DNA of 32,142 nt from Candidatus Segatella papionis. Its GTDB lineage: Bacteria > Bacteroidota > Bacteroidia > Bacteroidales > Bacteroidaceae. The stretch covers positions 17,891-50,032 of the forward strand of contig DBLF01000107.1 in assembly GCA_002297965.1 (NCBI GenBank), in the 5' to 3' direction. Each line of letters starts with the position of its first letter. Position 1 is the stretch's first letter. The translations under genes were made by a program, and so were the position numbers. The notes beneath the pieces were generated by a model. That model saw only the letters and a list, made by a program, of their open reading frames with translations, had not been told where the DNA came from and ran no database searches. Below are positions 6,913-15,630 of this stretch, piece by piece.

Positions 6913-9900
6913 AGCCTCAGCTCTACCACCAAATTCAGGGCTATAAGCGCACTGCACGGTGCAAGTACCGCTCAGATAATCGCCCTTTCTATCTACATAG
7001 TATTCCATCGCGACCTGATGCTTACCTTTAGATAAACGATCGAAATAGAAATTTGTTGTATAGTCCTTCGGAGATACATAGCCTCCCAAGCCCCATTGGT
7101 AGCCACTCAACTGATTGACTGGCTCCAAACAAGCAGCTCGCTTATCCACGATTTGCACAAAGTCGTAGTCACGGTCGGCTGTAATGGTGAGGATGACCTT
7201 CACCTTGTCGCCTATCTTGGCGTTCTTGCCGATGACCTTGGCATTCTTCGCCTCTTGCTCATCCTTGACTTCGGCTATCTTGCGAGTCACCTTGATGCCC
7301 GACTCGGCAGAAGCAATCTTGGAAGATGGTTGGGTAAACTGAGCATAGACTGCTCCCCAACTTGTCCCCTCATTCTTTTTGTCGATGGTCAAGGTCTTGG
7401 CAGTGCCTTGCTTCGATATCTTTACATAACCGAGACCTGCGGTATCCTTAGACAGAGAAAGCACCTTGCCATCAAGCTTGATGGTAGCATTCTCTGTTGT
7501 CTTTTCCAAGACAGCCTCCTTGCCATTAAAGAAAGCATAGACTGCATCCACGGTATTGACCGGGGTATCCCAAGCCTGGGTTCGCTTCGACTGGAGCAAC
7601 CAGAGTTGCATCTCATTGACAGGTTCACCCAACAGTTTCATTGCCTCTATCGCAGCCACCTGTGTTGGAATCTTATAGTCTCTCCAACTGTAGGTTGCCT
7701 TGCGAGTATCGAAGTAGCGTCCCACCTCTGGTTTATAGACTGAGTATTCGTTGATGCTCTGCAAATAGTCTGCAGCCTGCTGCTTGTATCCATTCTTGGC
7801 GAGAACCACGGCGGCTATCGCCTTGCCATAAATGGTAAATTCGCCATTTTTATCTGCCATCTTCTTCAAGAGATAATCCTTATCGGAAGAAGCCGATGTA
7901 TTCAGTTTCTTACCAGAAATAGATGAATGATTGCCATCAAGCGACAAGATATAGAGATAATCCACTGCATCCTCGCTTGGTCGAATGCTAGCCAACTGAG
8001 CTACGATATTCTTATATGTCTTGCTTCCGTTTTCTGCCTCAGCCTTTTTCTTCAAGAGTTCAGCCTCTCTCTTTTTCATCTCCTTCACTTCCTTGGCAGC
8101 TTCATCCTGTAAGTAAGAGAGGGCACTACGAAGCAGAGGATTCACATCGCTCTGACTGCCTATCATCTGGTTGAGTCGAGCCATCATCTTGGCTACGGCA
8201 GTGGTAACATATCTGTTGCCATCCATGCCCTTCCACCAAGAGAAGGCTCCTAACGGACTCTGCAAGGCTTGCAACTTTGCGATTTGGGCTGCCAAGCGAG
8301 AGGCGACTTGCGTCTCATCGAAGTAATTGATGAGTTTTGCCTTCTGCTCGCTTTCCTTGTCGGCATCCATCACCCAAGGAGTCTCTTCCAAGACCAAGTT
8401 CTTGAGTTCCTGGTTCTTCTCCAAACTGCTCATCAAGGAAGTAGCAAGCTTGCCAGAAGCGGTATAGCCAGAAGCATGAGAAGACGAAGCTCCATTCGAT
8501 GCTTGCTCCTTCTTCCAAAGCTCCACCACCTGCTTGATGACTGGAGAGGACTTCATAATATGGCGAGCGATGCTGTTGCTATAGATTGCCGCCATCAAGG
8601 AGATGGCATTGTCATCATTGGTTGGATTGCTGAGGGAAGGCAACGCCTGGATCATCAGCCAACTAGGATTGTTGGCGTATTCGATGGTCACCTTGGCATC
8701 AGCTACATTCTTATCCAATTCACCATTCTTGCCTATCAAACTCTTGCCATCCTTTCCAGCAAACAACGATGAGAGGTCGAAATCCTTCACACCTTTCTCT
8801 GTCAAGGTAATAGGCAGGGTATTGGTAACGAGTTCACGGTTGCTCAACACAGGCAAGTAATGCTGCTCGCCATCGCTGTAGCCATTACCCGAAGCCACCA
8901 CCTTATTAATATAAACACCTTCTTTCAGTCCTTCCACATCGAATGACAAGGTAGCAGAACCGTTGGCATCCACGTTATATTTGGCGTTCTTCTGCCAAAC
9001 CACCTTGTTGGTCTCTGGGTCGATGATTTGCATACGGGCATTACCGCCCACCTTCTTATCCGATGTATTGAAAATCTTGGTCACGATGGTCGCCTTGTCG
9101 CCCTCACGTAGGAAGCGAGGCATGTTAGGCTGTACCATCACCGTCTTCTGAGCCACCGTCTCATCCACCAAAGTTCCGTTACGCATCTCCTTGTCATGCG
9201 CCAAGCCCATGAACTTCCAGGTGGTAACGCTCTCCGGAAGGGTGAACTTGATGGCAACATTTCCCTTGCTATCCGTCTCCAAGGCAGGATAAAAGAAGGC
9301 TGTCTCGTTCAAGTTCTCACGAACCTGCACATTGTCGAGAACCTTTTCCTCCTTTTCTGAAACTGGAGCTGGCGCAGCTACTTCAATATCCTCTGCCACA
9401 TCCATAGCAACACCATCAGAATTGGCACGAGATGCCATCATCGGAGCAGCCTGTTTGCGAGCCATTCCGTAACCAACAATGATTCTGCCTTCATCGTGGA
9501 CGGCGCTATGCTTTTCCATACGTACCGCCTCAACGGTTCTGTCAGAAACACCTCCCGTCAGATAAGCAAAATTACTATTCGCATAAATGTGACTGAAATA
9601 AGATTCATCGAAGTGATCCACCTCCAGTTCCTTCTCATCATAATACTTGGTAGGATAAGTGCCACTCAATCCGAAAGGACGATAGCTAAGGTTATGCCTC
9701 CAATAGCAGTTTGGCAACATCTGCGAGAAACCGAGCGACAAATCCCAACGATGACTGGCAAGATTGTCGAGCGACTTATCATAGAGCACACTCATCAACT
9801 GCGCCTTGGCAGGCTTGCCGTCAGGAGTCGTGATGTTCAAGGTCCACTCCTCCTTCTGTCCTGGAGTCAAACGGTTGCGGAAAGTCTTCCACTTGATATT

Positions 9901-12729
9901 CAACTTCTTCTCAGGCAAAGGACGGGCGATGCGTATCGTACGAGTATAGCACTTGCCCTCCTTCACGAAACTATAGTTGATGACAATGCCCGAAGCATAT
10001 TCAGGCTTATAGGTAAGCGGAAGAGTGACAATGCTGTCGCCCAACTCCCAGGCACCTTTCTCCAAGAGTTTGTTACCTGCGATAATGGAGTAAACAATAT
10101 GCGCTCCATTCTCCGAAGAACCCACCTGTACATAGACTGGTTTGCCATCACGAGGGAAGACATCGGCAGTCTGGTAATACCATTCGGTAGTAGGCTCCAT
10201 CGGATGCGTATCCTTGATGCTAAAGACAGTGAATTTCTGCTGCAAAGTATCTACTCCGCAGATAGCCTCCAGCTCATGTACGCCCGACATCAAGGAATCG
10301 ATTGGCATCGGAACATTGGCATAACCATCAGCCCACTTGCCTTGGTCGATGCGATACTTCAAGCTGCTCGCAATCTCCATACCACTGGCATTACGATAAG
10401 AGAAAGTTACGGACTTCAAGCTATCCGCCTCGATGCGCTTAGACAAATCGACTGAGAATGCCGTAGGCTTCGTGCCCAAAGGCAAGCTCATCTCGCCCTC
10501 ATGGCTCTCGCCACTGAGGTCGGTCACGACGGCAGAAACATCGAAGTTGAAGAAACGAGCCTTGCGCAAGAACGCCGCCATCGACTGGGCATCGTCGCTT
10601 ACGTTCTTTCCATCGGCAGTCAATGCCTCCAAAGGAATCTCCACATCGAAGGTTCCATCCTCACGAGTGGTACCCTCGGCTTTCTTCACCACCTCTTCGG
10701 CAGAGCGAGCGCCCCACCACCAAAGTTGGTTTCTGCGGGTCACCTTATATTCCACCTTGGCACCCTGCACAGGTACCCCGGAATAAGTCTTGGCGGTAGC
10801 CTTCACCACCACGGTATCTCCCCAAGTATATTTCTCGTTCACCTTCGGGAAGGTAATCTCAAAGGTTGGGCGCTTGTATTCCTCCACACGGAAGAAGGTT
10901 CTTGCCATCGTGGTATTCACCTCGATATGATATTGCCCCGTCAGTCCTCCTTGTGGCAATTCGAAATCCACGGAAGCCGTACCATACCCATCGGTCTTCG
11001 CCGACTTTCTAGCCACCTGTTTCCTGTTGGCATCCACCAAATCGAAATCCAAATTGTAGCTAATAGGAAAAACCTTCGCATCCAAACCTTTCTCATTTCT
11101 GAAAACGATAGCCGTGGCATGCACGGTCTGCCCTGGACGATAGATACTGCGGTCGGTATAAAGCTGAACCATCGTTTTATTTTCTTTCTGCTCATAGTAT
11201 CTTGTGCGAGAGAGATAGATGTTCTTGGCTGGAGTAAACTTATCTTCATTGGTGGAAATCAATACCGTTCCATCCACATTCTTGAAGTAAGCCTCGCCGT
11301 CGGCATCGGTGGTCAAACGGGCATGCACCACTCGCTTGTTCTTCTTCGCCTTCATGTCATAGTCCGTGTCATAAAGTTCGATTTTTGCCCCGGCGATAGG
11401 CTGACCGCTCGTGGCACTCACCACCACATAGCGATGCTTATCGTCAGGCAACTGCTGAATCATCACCGCCAAGTTGCTCACATAGAAGAGTTTTCTTTGT
11501 GGAGCGATACTTGTGTTATCGGAAGATACCTCCATCAGGTAAGCGCCCAAAGGCAAATTGCCACCTATCTCGAAGGAATCCTTCACTTCCTCATAATTTG
11601 GATGACCATAATATTGCTTGTTAAAGTCCTTCTGATGCAAAGCCGAAGTCTTCTTCAAGAGCATCTTGTAGGTAGCCTCATCGCTCACATCATAGTCATT
11701 GTCGGCAGTGATATTGACACGAGAGATGCTGACCTTCACATTCTGGAGATTGCGCACGTTGAGCTTCACCCACTTTTTCTCCGTAGGACGAAGCACCTGA
11801 GGCATGTCCGATAGCGAGAACATCGGTTCGGTCAATCGCTTCTGCGCATTTCTGAGCACATTCATTCTCGACCAACCGCCCCAATGGTTCAAGGCGTAGT
11901 TGATATAGTTCAGTTTGTCGAGAGGCTTGGCATCGGTAGCCCCCTCCATGAAGCGGAAGTGCTCCACGGCGAGCTCCCCCGCCTCCGGGATGTCTTGATA
12001 TACATGGATGAGCGAGTCGATGGTGTTCAGGTACTTCGACTTCCTCACCTCCTTCACATCATCCAGACGGTCTTTCTGAGTGATTTGGAAGGCACAGAGA
12101 CAAGCCGCACCCCGATTGCCCACCTTATTATAATAGGTGTGCATCAGTTGGTACGCTTCCTTGCAGTCTGCCTCGAAACCGATGAGATGGAGCATGTCAT
12201 TGTGGAAAGTGGTGCCATCCACGCCCTTCAGGGTCAAAGGCACATACTCGGTGGAATAATGCTTGGCGAGCAGTTCGGGCTGCGCCAAGGCTTTTAGGAA
12301 GTATTCCTTGCTCTTGTCCATATTGGCATCGTAGTTCTCCCGATAAGCGGATGCACTTTTCTCATCCACCTCTATCCCATAAGGATTCTCACGGTAGAAC
12401 TTGCCGAGGGCAGCATATCTCACTGACTTCAATACAGGGTCGGAAATACGCTGCACTTCCGCCTCCATCCGTCTGACGGCAGGAGTCAACGAATCCGAAG
12501 AGATGTCATTCCAGAGCACGGTCTGTCTCAGTTCCGCCGCCAGGAGTTGTCCATAGTCCTTGGAAGCCGTCGCCTTGGAGATGATTTTCTTCATCACGCC
12601 GATTTCACTTTTCGGTTGGTCCTTCTGTCGGAAGGTCTGAGCTTGTTTCCACAAGTTATCGTAAGTCTGCGCCATCGTTTGCGTCATGGCAAACAAAGCG
12701 ACGAGGAGTGTTATAATGTTTCTTTTCAT
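6889..12729 (-). CDS. Alpha-2-macroglobulin family exported protein, thioester motif absent
   Basis: This is a very large (1,946-residue) surface or periplasmic protein of the macroglobulin family, whose best-studied members trap proteases. It begins with a signal peptide (MKRNIITLLVALFAMTQTMAQ). That supports the start at 12729; an upstream ATG at 12759 would add ten residues before the signal. A carboxypeptidase-regulatory-like beta-sandwich lies at about 430-500 (SATSGQPIAGAKIELYD), an MG2 segment near 520 (YTDRSIYRPGQTVHATAIVF) and the A2M core near 1170 (VTTWKFMGLAHDKEMRNG). The alpha-helical thioester domain follows and a C-terminal MG domain ends the protein. Where relatives have C-x-E-Q, residues 1370-1373 are TNDD, so no thioester can form. 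Its partner or target is not evident. It is divergent from GH94 and precedes the DUF1573 gene. Confidence 0.92.
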   Translation of the reverse strand: MKRNIITLLVALFAMTQTMAQTYDNLWKQAQTFRQKDQPKSEIGVMKKIISKATASKDYGQLLAAELRQTVLWNDISSDSLTPAVRRMEAEVQRISDPVLKSVRYAALGKFYRENPYGIEVDEKSASAYRENYDANMDKSKEYFLKALAQPELLAKHYSTEYVPLTLKGVDGTTFHNDMLHLIGFEADCKEAYQLMHTYYNKVGNRGAACLCAFQITQKDRLDDVKEVRKSKYLNTIDSLIHVYQDIPEAGELAVEHFRFMEGATDAKPLDKLNYINYALNHWGGWSRMNVLRNAQKRLTEPMFSLSDMPQVLRPTEKKWVKLNVRNLQNVKVSISRVNITADNDYDVSDEATYKMLLKKTSALHQKDFNKQYYGHPNYEEVKDSFEIGGNLPLGAYLMEVSSDNTSIAPQRKLFYVSNLAVMIQQLPDDKHRYVVVSATSGQPIAGAKIELYDTDYDMKAKKNKRVVHARLTTDADGEAYFKNVDGTVLISTNEDKFTPAKNIYLSRTRYYEQKENKTMVQLYTDRSIYRPGQTVHATAIVFRNEKGLDAKVFPISYNLDFDLVDANRKQVARKSAKTDGYGTASVDFELPQGGLTGQYHIEVNTTMARTFFRVEEYKRPTFEITFPKVNEKYTWGDTVVVKATAKTYSGVPVQGAKVEYKVTRRNQLWWWGARSAEEVVKKAEGTTREDGTFDVEIPLEALTADGKNVSDDAQSMAAFLRKARFFNFDVSAVVTDLSGESHEGEMSLPLGTKPTAFSVDLSKRIEADSLKSVTFSYRNASGMEIASSLKYRIDQGKWADGYANVPMPIDSLMSGVHELEAICGVDTLQQKFTVFSIKDTHPMEPTTEWYYQTADVFPRDGKPVYVQVGSSENGAHIVYSIIAGNKLLEKGAWELGDSIVTLPLTYKPEYASGIVINYSFVKEGKCYTRTIRIARPLPEKKLNIKWKTFRNRLTPGQKEEWTLNITTPDGKPAKAQLMSVLYDKSLDNLASHRWDLSLGFSQMLPNCYWRHNLSYRPFGLSGTYPTKYYDEKELEVDHFDESYFSHIYANSNFAYLTGGVSDRTVEAVRMEKHSAVHDEGRIIVGYGMARKQAAPMMASRANSDGVAMDVAEDIEVAAPAPVSEKEEKVLDNVQVRENLNETAFFYPALETDSKGNVAIKFTLPESVTTWKFMGLAHDKEMRNGTLVDETVAQKTVMVQPNMPRFLREGDKATIVTKIFNTSDKKVGGNARMQIIDPETNKVVWQKNAKYNVDANGSATLSFDVEGLKEGVYINKVVASGNGYSDGEQHYLPVLSNRELVTNTLPITLTEKGVKDFDLSSLFAGKDGKSLIGKNGELDKNVADAKVTIEYANNPSWLMIQALPSLSNPTNDDNAISLMAAIYSNSIARHIMKSSPVIKQVVELWKKEQASNGASSSHASGYTASGKLATSLMSSLEKNQELKNLVLEETPWVMDADKESEQKAKLINYFDETQVASRLAAQIAKLQALQSPLGAFSWWKGMDGNRYVTTAVAKMMARLNQMIGSQSDVNPLLRSALSYLQDEAAKEVKEMKKREAELLKKKAEAENGSKTYKNIVAQLASIRPSEDAVDYLYILSLDGNHSSISGKKLNTSASSDKDYLLKKMADKNGEFTIYGKAIAAVVLAKNGYKQQAADYLQSINEYSVYKPEVGRYFDTRKATYSWRDYKIPTQVAAIEAMKLLGEPVNEMQLWLLQSKRTQAWDTPVNTVDAVYAFFNGKEAVLEKTTENATIKLDGKVLSLSKDTAGLGYVKISKQGTAKTLTIDKKNEGTSWGAVYAQFTQPSSKIASAESGIKVTRKIAEVKDEQEAKNAKVIGKNAKIGDKVKVILTITADRDYDFVQIVDKRAACLEPVNQLSGYQWGLGGYVSPKDYTTNFYFDRLSKGKHQVAMEYYVDRKGDYLSGTCTVQCAYSPEFGGRAEAYQMEVKE

Positions 12730-12784
12730 AAGCCAAGTGTACGTTATGTTAATCACCACATGTTAAACATCAAACTTTTCAATG

Positions 12785-12814
12785 CAAAAATACAAAAAAT
12801 TATCTACTTTCAAA
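12785..12814 (-). promoter_or_regulatory. Predicted promoter of the macroglobulin gene
   Basis: On the minus strand TTTG (12811-12814) lies 18 bp from a -7 box TATTTTTG (12785-12792). The leader would be about 50 nt. It is back to back with the GH94 promoter. Confidence 0.55.
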
Positions 12815-12836
12815 CCTAATAACGGAAACTTTTTGC

Positions 12837-12844
12837 TATCTTTG
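12837..12844 (+). promoter_or_regulatory. Predicted -7 box for GH94
   Basis: TATCTTTG is a perfect -7 consensus. Transcription would start near 12850, giving a leader of about 170 nt. No TTG lies at the -33 position, which may mean an activator is needed. Confidence 0.6.
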
Positions 12845-12849
12845 CATAA

Positions 12850-13021
12850 AATTTAACCGCATTCGGCAATTTGGAAGAACTTCCATTACGCTCATTTGCC
12901 AAATTTTTGCAGAAAATTAATGCAATAACCTAAAAAAGCATTAAGAATAGAAGCTTAGATAATGCTAAGTCGAGACTAAAAGAACAATAACATAGCAAAA
13001 CAATATAAACTAAAAGAAACA
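12850..13021 (+). other. Long A-rich leader of GH94
   Basis: About 170 nt of predicted 5' untranslated RNA. It can form a hairpin: GGAAG/CTTCC (12871-12882 region) nested inside AATTTGG/CCAAATT arms, and further down GCATTA/TAATGC. The last 30 nt before the ATG are A-rich and lack a Shine-Dalgarno sequence, typical of this phylum. No known riboswitch was recognised. Confidence 0.4.
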
Positions 13022-15514
13022 ATGGCAGAGAAAAAGTACGGTCATTTCGATGACACCAATCGCGAGTACGTGATTACTGACCCTAAGACCCCATGGCCTT
13101 GGATCAACTATTTGGGCAACGAGGATTTCTTCTCGCTCATCTCCAACACAGCTGGTGGCTACTCCTTCTATAAGGACGCCAAGTTCCGCCGCATCACCCG
13201 CTATCGCTACAACGGGGTACCTATGGACAATGGCGGTCGCTACTTCTACATCAAGGACGGTGACACCATCTGGAACCCAGGTTGGAAACCTTGCAAGACT
13301 CCACTCGATAGCTATGAGTGCCGCCATGGTATGAACTATACCCGCATCACAGGCAGCAAGAATGGTGTGGAGGCTAGTGTCCTCTTCTTTGTTCCGCTCC
13401 ATACTTGGGCTGAGGTTCAGAAGATGACTTTGAAGAACAACTCCAAAGAAGTGAAGAACCTGAAGGTGTTCTCCTTCGCTGAGTGGTGTCTTTGGAATGC
13501 CGCTACCGATATGGAGAACTTCCAGCGCAACTTCTCCACTGGCGAAGTGGAGGTAGAGGGCAGCACCATCTATCACAAGACGGAGTATCGTGAGCGCCGC
13601 AACCACTATGCTTTCTATACTGTCAACACCGAGATACAGGGTTACGATACCGACCGTGAGAGCTTCATCGGTCTCTACAATGAGTTTGCCGAGCCTGAGG
13701 CTGTCATCGAAGGCAAGCCTCGCAATAGTTTCGCCCATGGTTGGAGTCCTATCGCATCCCACTACATCGAGGTTACTTTGCAGCCAGGCGAGAGCCGTGA
13801 CCTCATCTTCCTCTTGGGATATGTGGAGAACGAACAGGACAAGAAGTTCGTGGCAAAGAAGGTCATCAACAAGGAGAAGGCGCACGCCTTGATGGCGAAG
13901 TTCGACACCACCGAGAAGGTAGATGCTGCATTCGCAAAGCTCAACCAGTACTGGGACAACCTCCTCAACATCTTCACCGTGAAGAGTGGCAACGACAAGC
14001 TCGACCGTATGGTGAACATCTGGAACCAGTATCAGTGTATGATTACCTTCTGTATGTCTCGTTCGGCAAGCTTCTTCGAGAGCGGTATCGGTCGTGGCAT
14101 GGGATTCCGTGACTCCAATCAGGACTTAGTGGGCTTCGTACATCAGATACCTGAGCGTGCCCGCCAGCGCATCATCGACATCGCCAGCACCCAGTTCCCT
14201 GACGGCGGTTGCTATCATCAGTATCAGCCATTGACCAAGCGAGGCAACAACGACATCGGTGGCGGTTTCAACGACGACCCTTGCTGGTTGATTTTCGGTA
14301 CCATCGCCTACATCAAAGAGACAGGCGACTTCTCTATCCTCAACGAGCAGGTGCCATTCGACAACCAGCCAGGCAGCGAGGTAAGTCTCTTCGAACACTT
14401 GAAGATCAGCATGAACCACGTCATCAACAACCTCGGTCCTCACAAGTTGCCACTTATCGGCCGTGCCGACTGGAACGACTGCCTCAACCTCAACTGCTTC
14501 TCTTGGGATCCTAACGAGAGTTTCCAGACCACCGAGAACAAGGGTGAAGGCAGCAAGGCTGAGAGCTTGATGATTGCCGGTCTGTTCGTAGTGACAGGCA
14601 AGGACTACGTGGCTCTCTGCAAGCAACTCGCCAAGGATTCAGTAGAGAACAACAGTGCCGTAGATGGTTTGGCTGAGGAAGATTACCTCGCCGAGGCAGA
14701 GCGTATGCAGCAGGCTGTGGATAACATGGACGAGGCAGTGAAGAAGCATGGTTGGGATGGCGAATGGTTCCTCCGTGCCTACGACTTCTTCGGCAACAAG
14801 ATTGGTAGTGACGAGAACGAGGAAGGCAAGATCTTCATCGAGAGTCAGGGCTGGTGTACGATGGCTGGCATCGGCTTGAAGGAAGGTCTCTGCGACAAGG
14901 CTTTGGATAGCGCCAAGGAGCGCTTGGAATGCGAGCACGGAATGGTGCTCAACAACCCAGCTTACACCACCTATCATGTGGAGATGGGTGAGATTTCCTC
15001 TTATCCAGAGGGTTACAAGGAGAACGCTGGTATCTTCTGCCACAACAATCCTTGGGTTATCATCGGTGAGACTGTTGCCGGACGTGGCAACGATGCGTGG
15101 AAGCACTACACCAAGATTCTGCCAAGTTACGTGGAGGAAAAGTACCAGACCTTGCACAAGGTGGAGCCATACGTAAACTGCCAGATGGTAGCCGGCAAGG
15201 ATGCCGCCAAGCCAGGAGAGGGCAAGAACTCATGGTTGACGGGTACAGCCGCTTGGATGTGGTACACCGTCAGTGAGTTCATCCTCGGTATCAAGCCAGA
15301 CTATGAGGGATTAAACATCGACCCTTGTCTGCCAAGCACCGCCAAGGAGTACGAGGTAAACCGCAAGTTCCGTGGCGGCGAGTATCACATCGTCGTGAAG
15401 AACCCAGAGGGCAAGGAGAAGGGTGTGAAGCAGATTACCATGGATGGCAAGGCCATCGAGGGTACCGTTATCCCTTGCACCGCTGGCAAGCACGAAGTGA
15501 TTGTTGAAATGTAA
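13022..15514 (+). CDS. GH94 cellobiose phosphorylase
   Basis: This enzyme cleaves cellobiose with phosphate to glucose 1-phosphate and glucose, saving one ATP over hydrolysis. It has no signal peptide, so it acts in the cytoplasm. The 830-residue protein matches the known cellobiose phosphorylase pattern along its whole length: YGHFDDTNREYVITDPKTPWP at the start, TEYRERRNHYAFY, WNQYQCMITFCMSRSASF, GIGRGMGFRDSNQDLVGFVH, PLTKRGNNDIGGGFNDDP, then LIGRADWNDCLNLNCF with the general-acid Asp at 486, and EPYVNCQMVAGKDA near the end. This detail favours cellobiose over chitobiose or cellodextrin specificity. Its codon use is strongly biased (lysine almost only AAG), as in highly expressed genes. It is a single-gene unit with its own promoter and terminator. 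Confidence 0.93.
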   Translation: MAEKKYGHFDDTNREYVITDPKTPWPWINYLGNEDFFSLISNTAGGYSFYKDAKFRRITRYRYNGVPMDNGGRYFYIKDGDTIWNPGWKPCKTPLDSYECRHGMNYTRITGSKNGVEASVLFFVPLHTWAEVQKMTLKNNSKEVKNLKVFSFAEWCLWNAATDMENFQRNFSTGEVEVEGSTIYHKTEYRERRNHYAFYTVNTEIQGYDTDRESFIGLYNEFAEPEAVIEGKPRNSFAHGWSPIASHYIEVTLQPGESRDLIFLLGYVENEQDKKFVAKKVINKEKAHALMAKFDTTEKVDAAFAKLNQYWDNLLNIFTVKSGNDKLDRMVNIWNQYQCMITFCMSRSASFFESGIGRGMGFRDSNQDLVGFVHQIPERARQRIIDIASTQFPDGGCYHQYQPLTKRGNNDIGGGFNDDPCWLIFGTIAYIKETGDFSILNEQVPFDNQPGSEVSLFEHLKISMNHVINNLGPHKLPLIGRADWNDCLNLNCFSWDPNESFQTTENKGEGSKAESLMIAGLFVVTGKDYVALCKQLAKDSVENNSAVDGLAEEDYLAEAERMQQAVDNMDEAVKKHGWDGEWFLRAYDFFGNKIGSDENEEGKIFIESQGWCTMAGIGLKEGLCDKALDSAKERLECEHGMVLNNPAYTTYHVEMGEISSYPEGYKENAGIFCHNNPWVIIGETVAGRGNDAWKHYTKILPSYVEEKYQTLHKVEPYVNCQMVAGKDAAKPGEGKNSWLTGTAAWMWYTVSEFILGIKPDYEGLNIDPCLPSTAKEYEVNRKFRGGEYHIVVKNPEGKEKGVKQITMDGKAIEGTVIPCTAGKHEVIVEM

Positions 15515-15553
15515 TCTATCTCAGAGATTACACATTAATATATATATAAAGAG

Positions 15554-15600
15554 AAGCCCGACAAGAGATGAGCATCACGCTTACTCTTGCCGGGCTTTTT
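15554..15600 (+). terminator. Intrinsic terminator of GH94
   Basis: AAGCCCG (15554-15560) and CAAGAG (15562-15567) pair with CTCTTG (15584-15589) and CGGGCTT (15591-15597). There is one A/C mismatch in the stem, and a T run follows. It lies between the convergent GH94 and GH127 genes; its minus-strand tail is weaker. Confidence 0.88.
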
Positions 15601-15630
15601 CTAACTAACACAAACCAAAACCAAAACAAA

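Noticed and set aside
10501..11814. Long plus-strand open frames across the macroglobulin gene
   Set aside because: They are antisense to a single uninterrupted 1,946-residue gene and have no family features or promoters.
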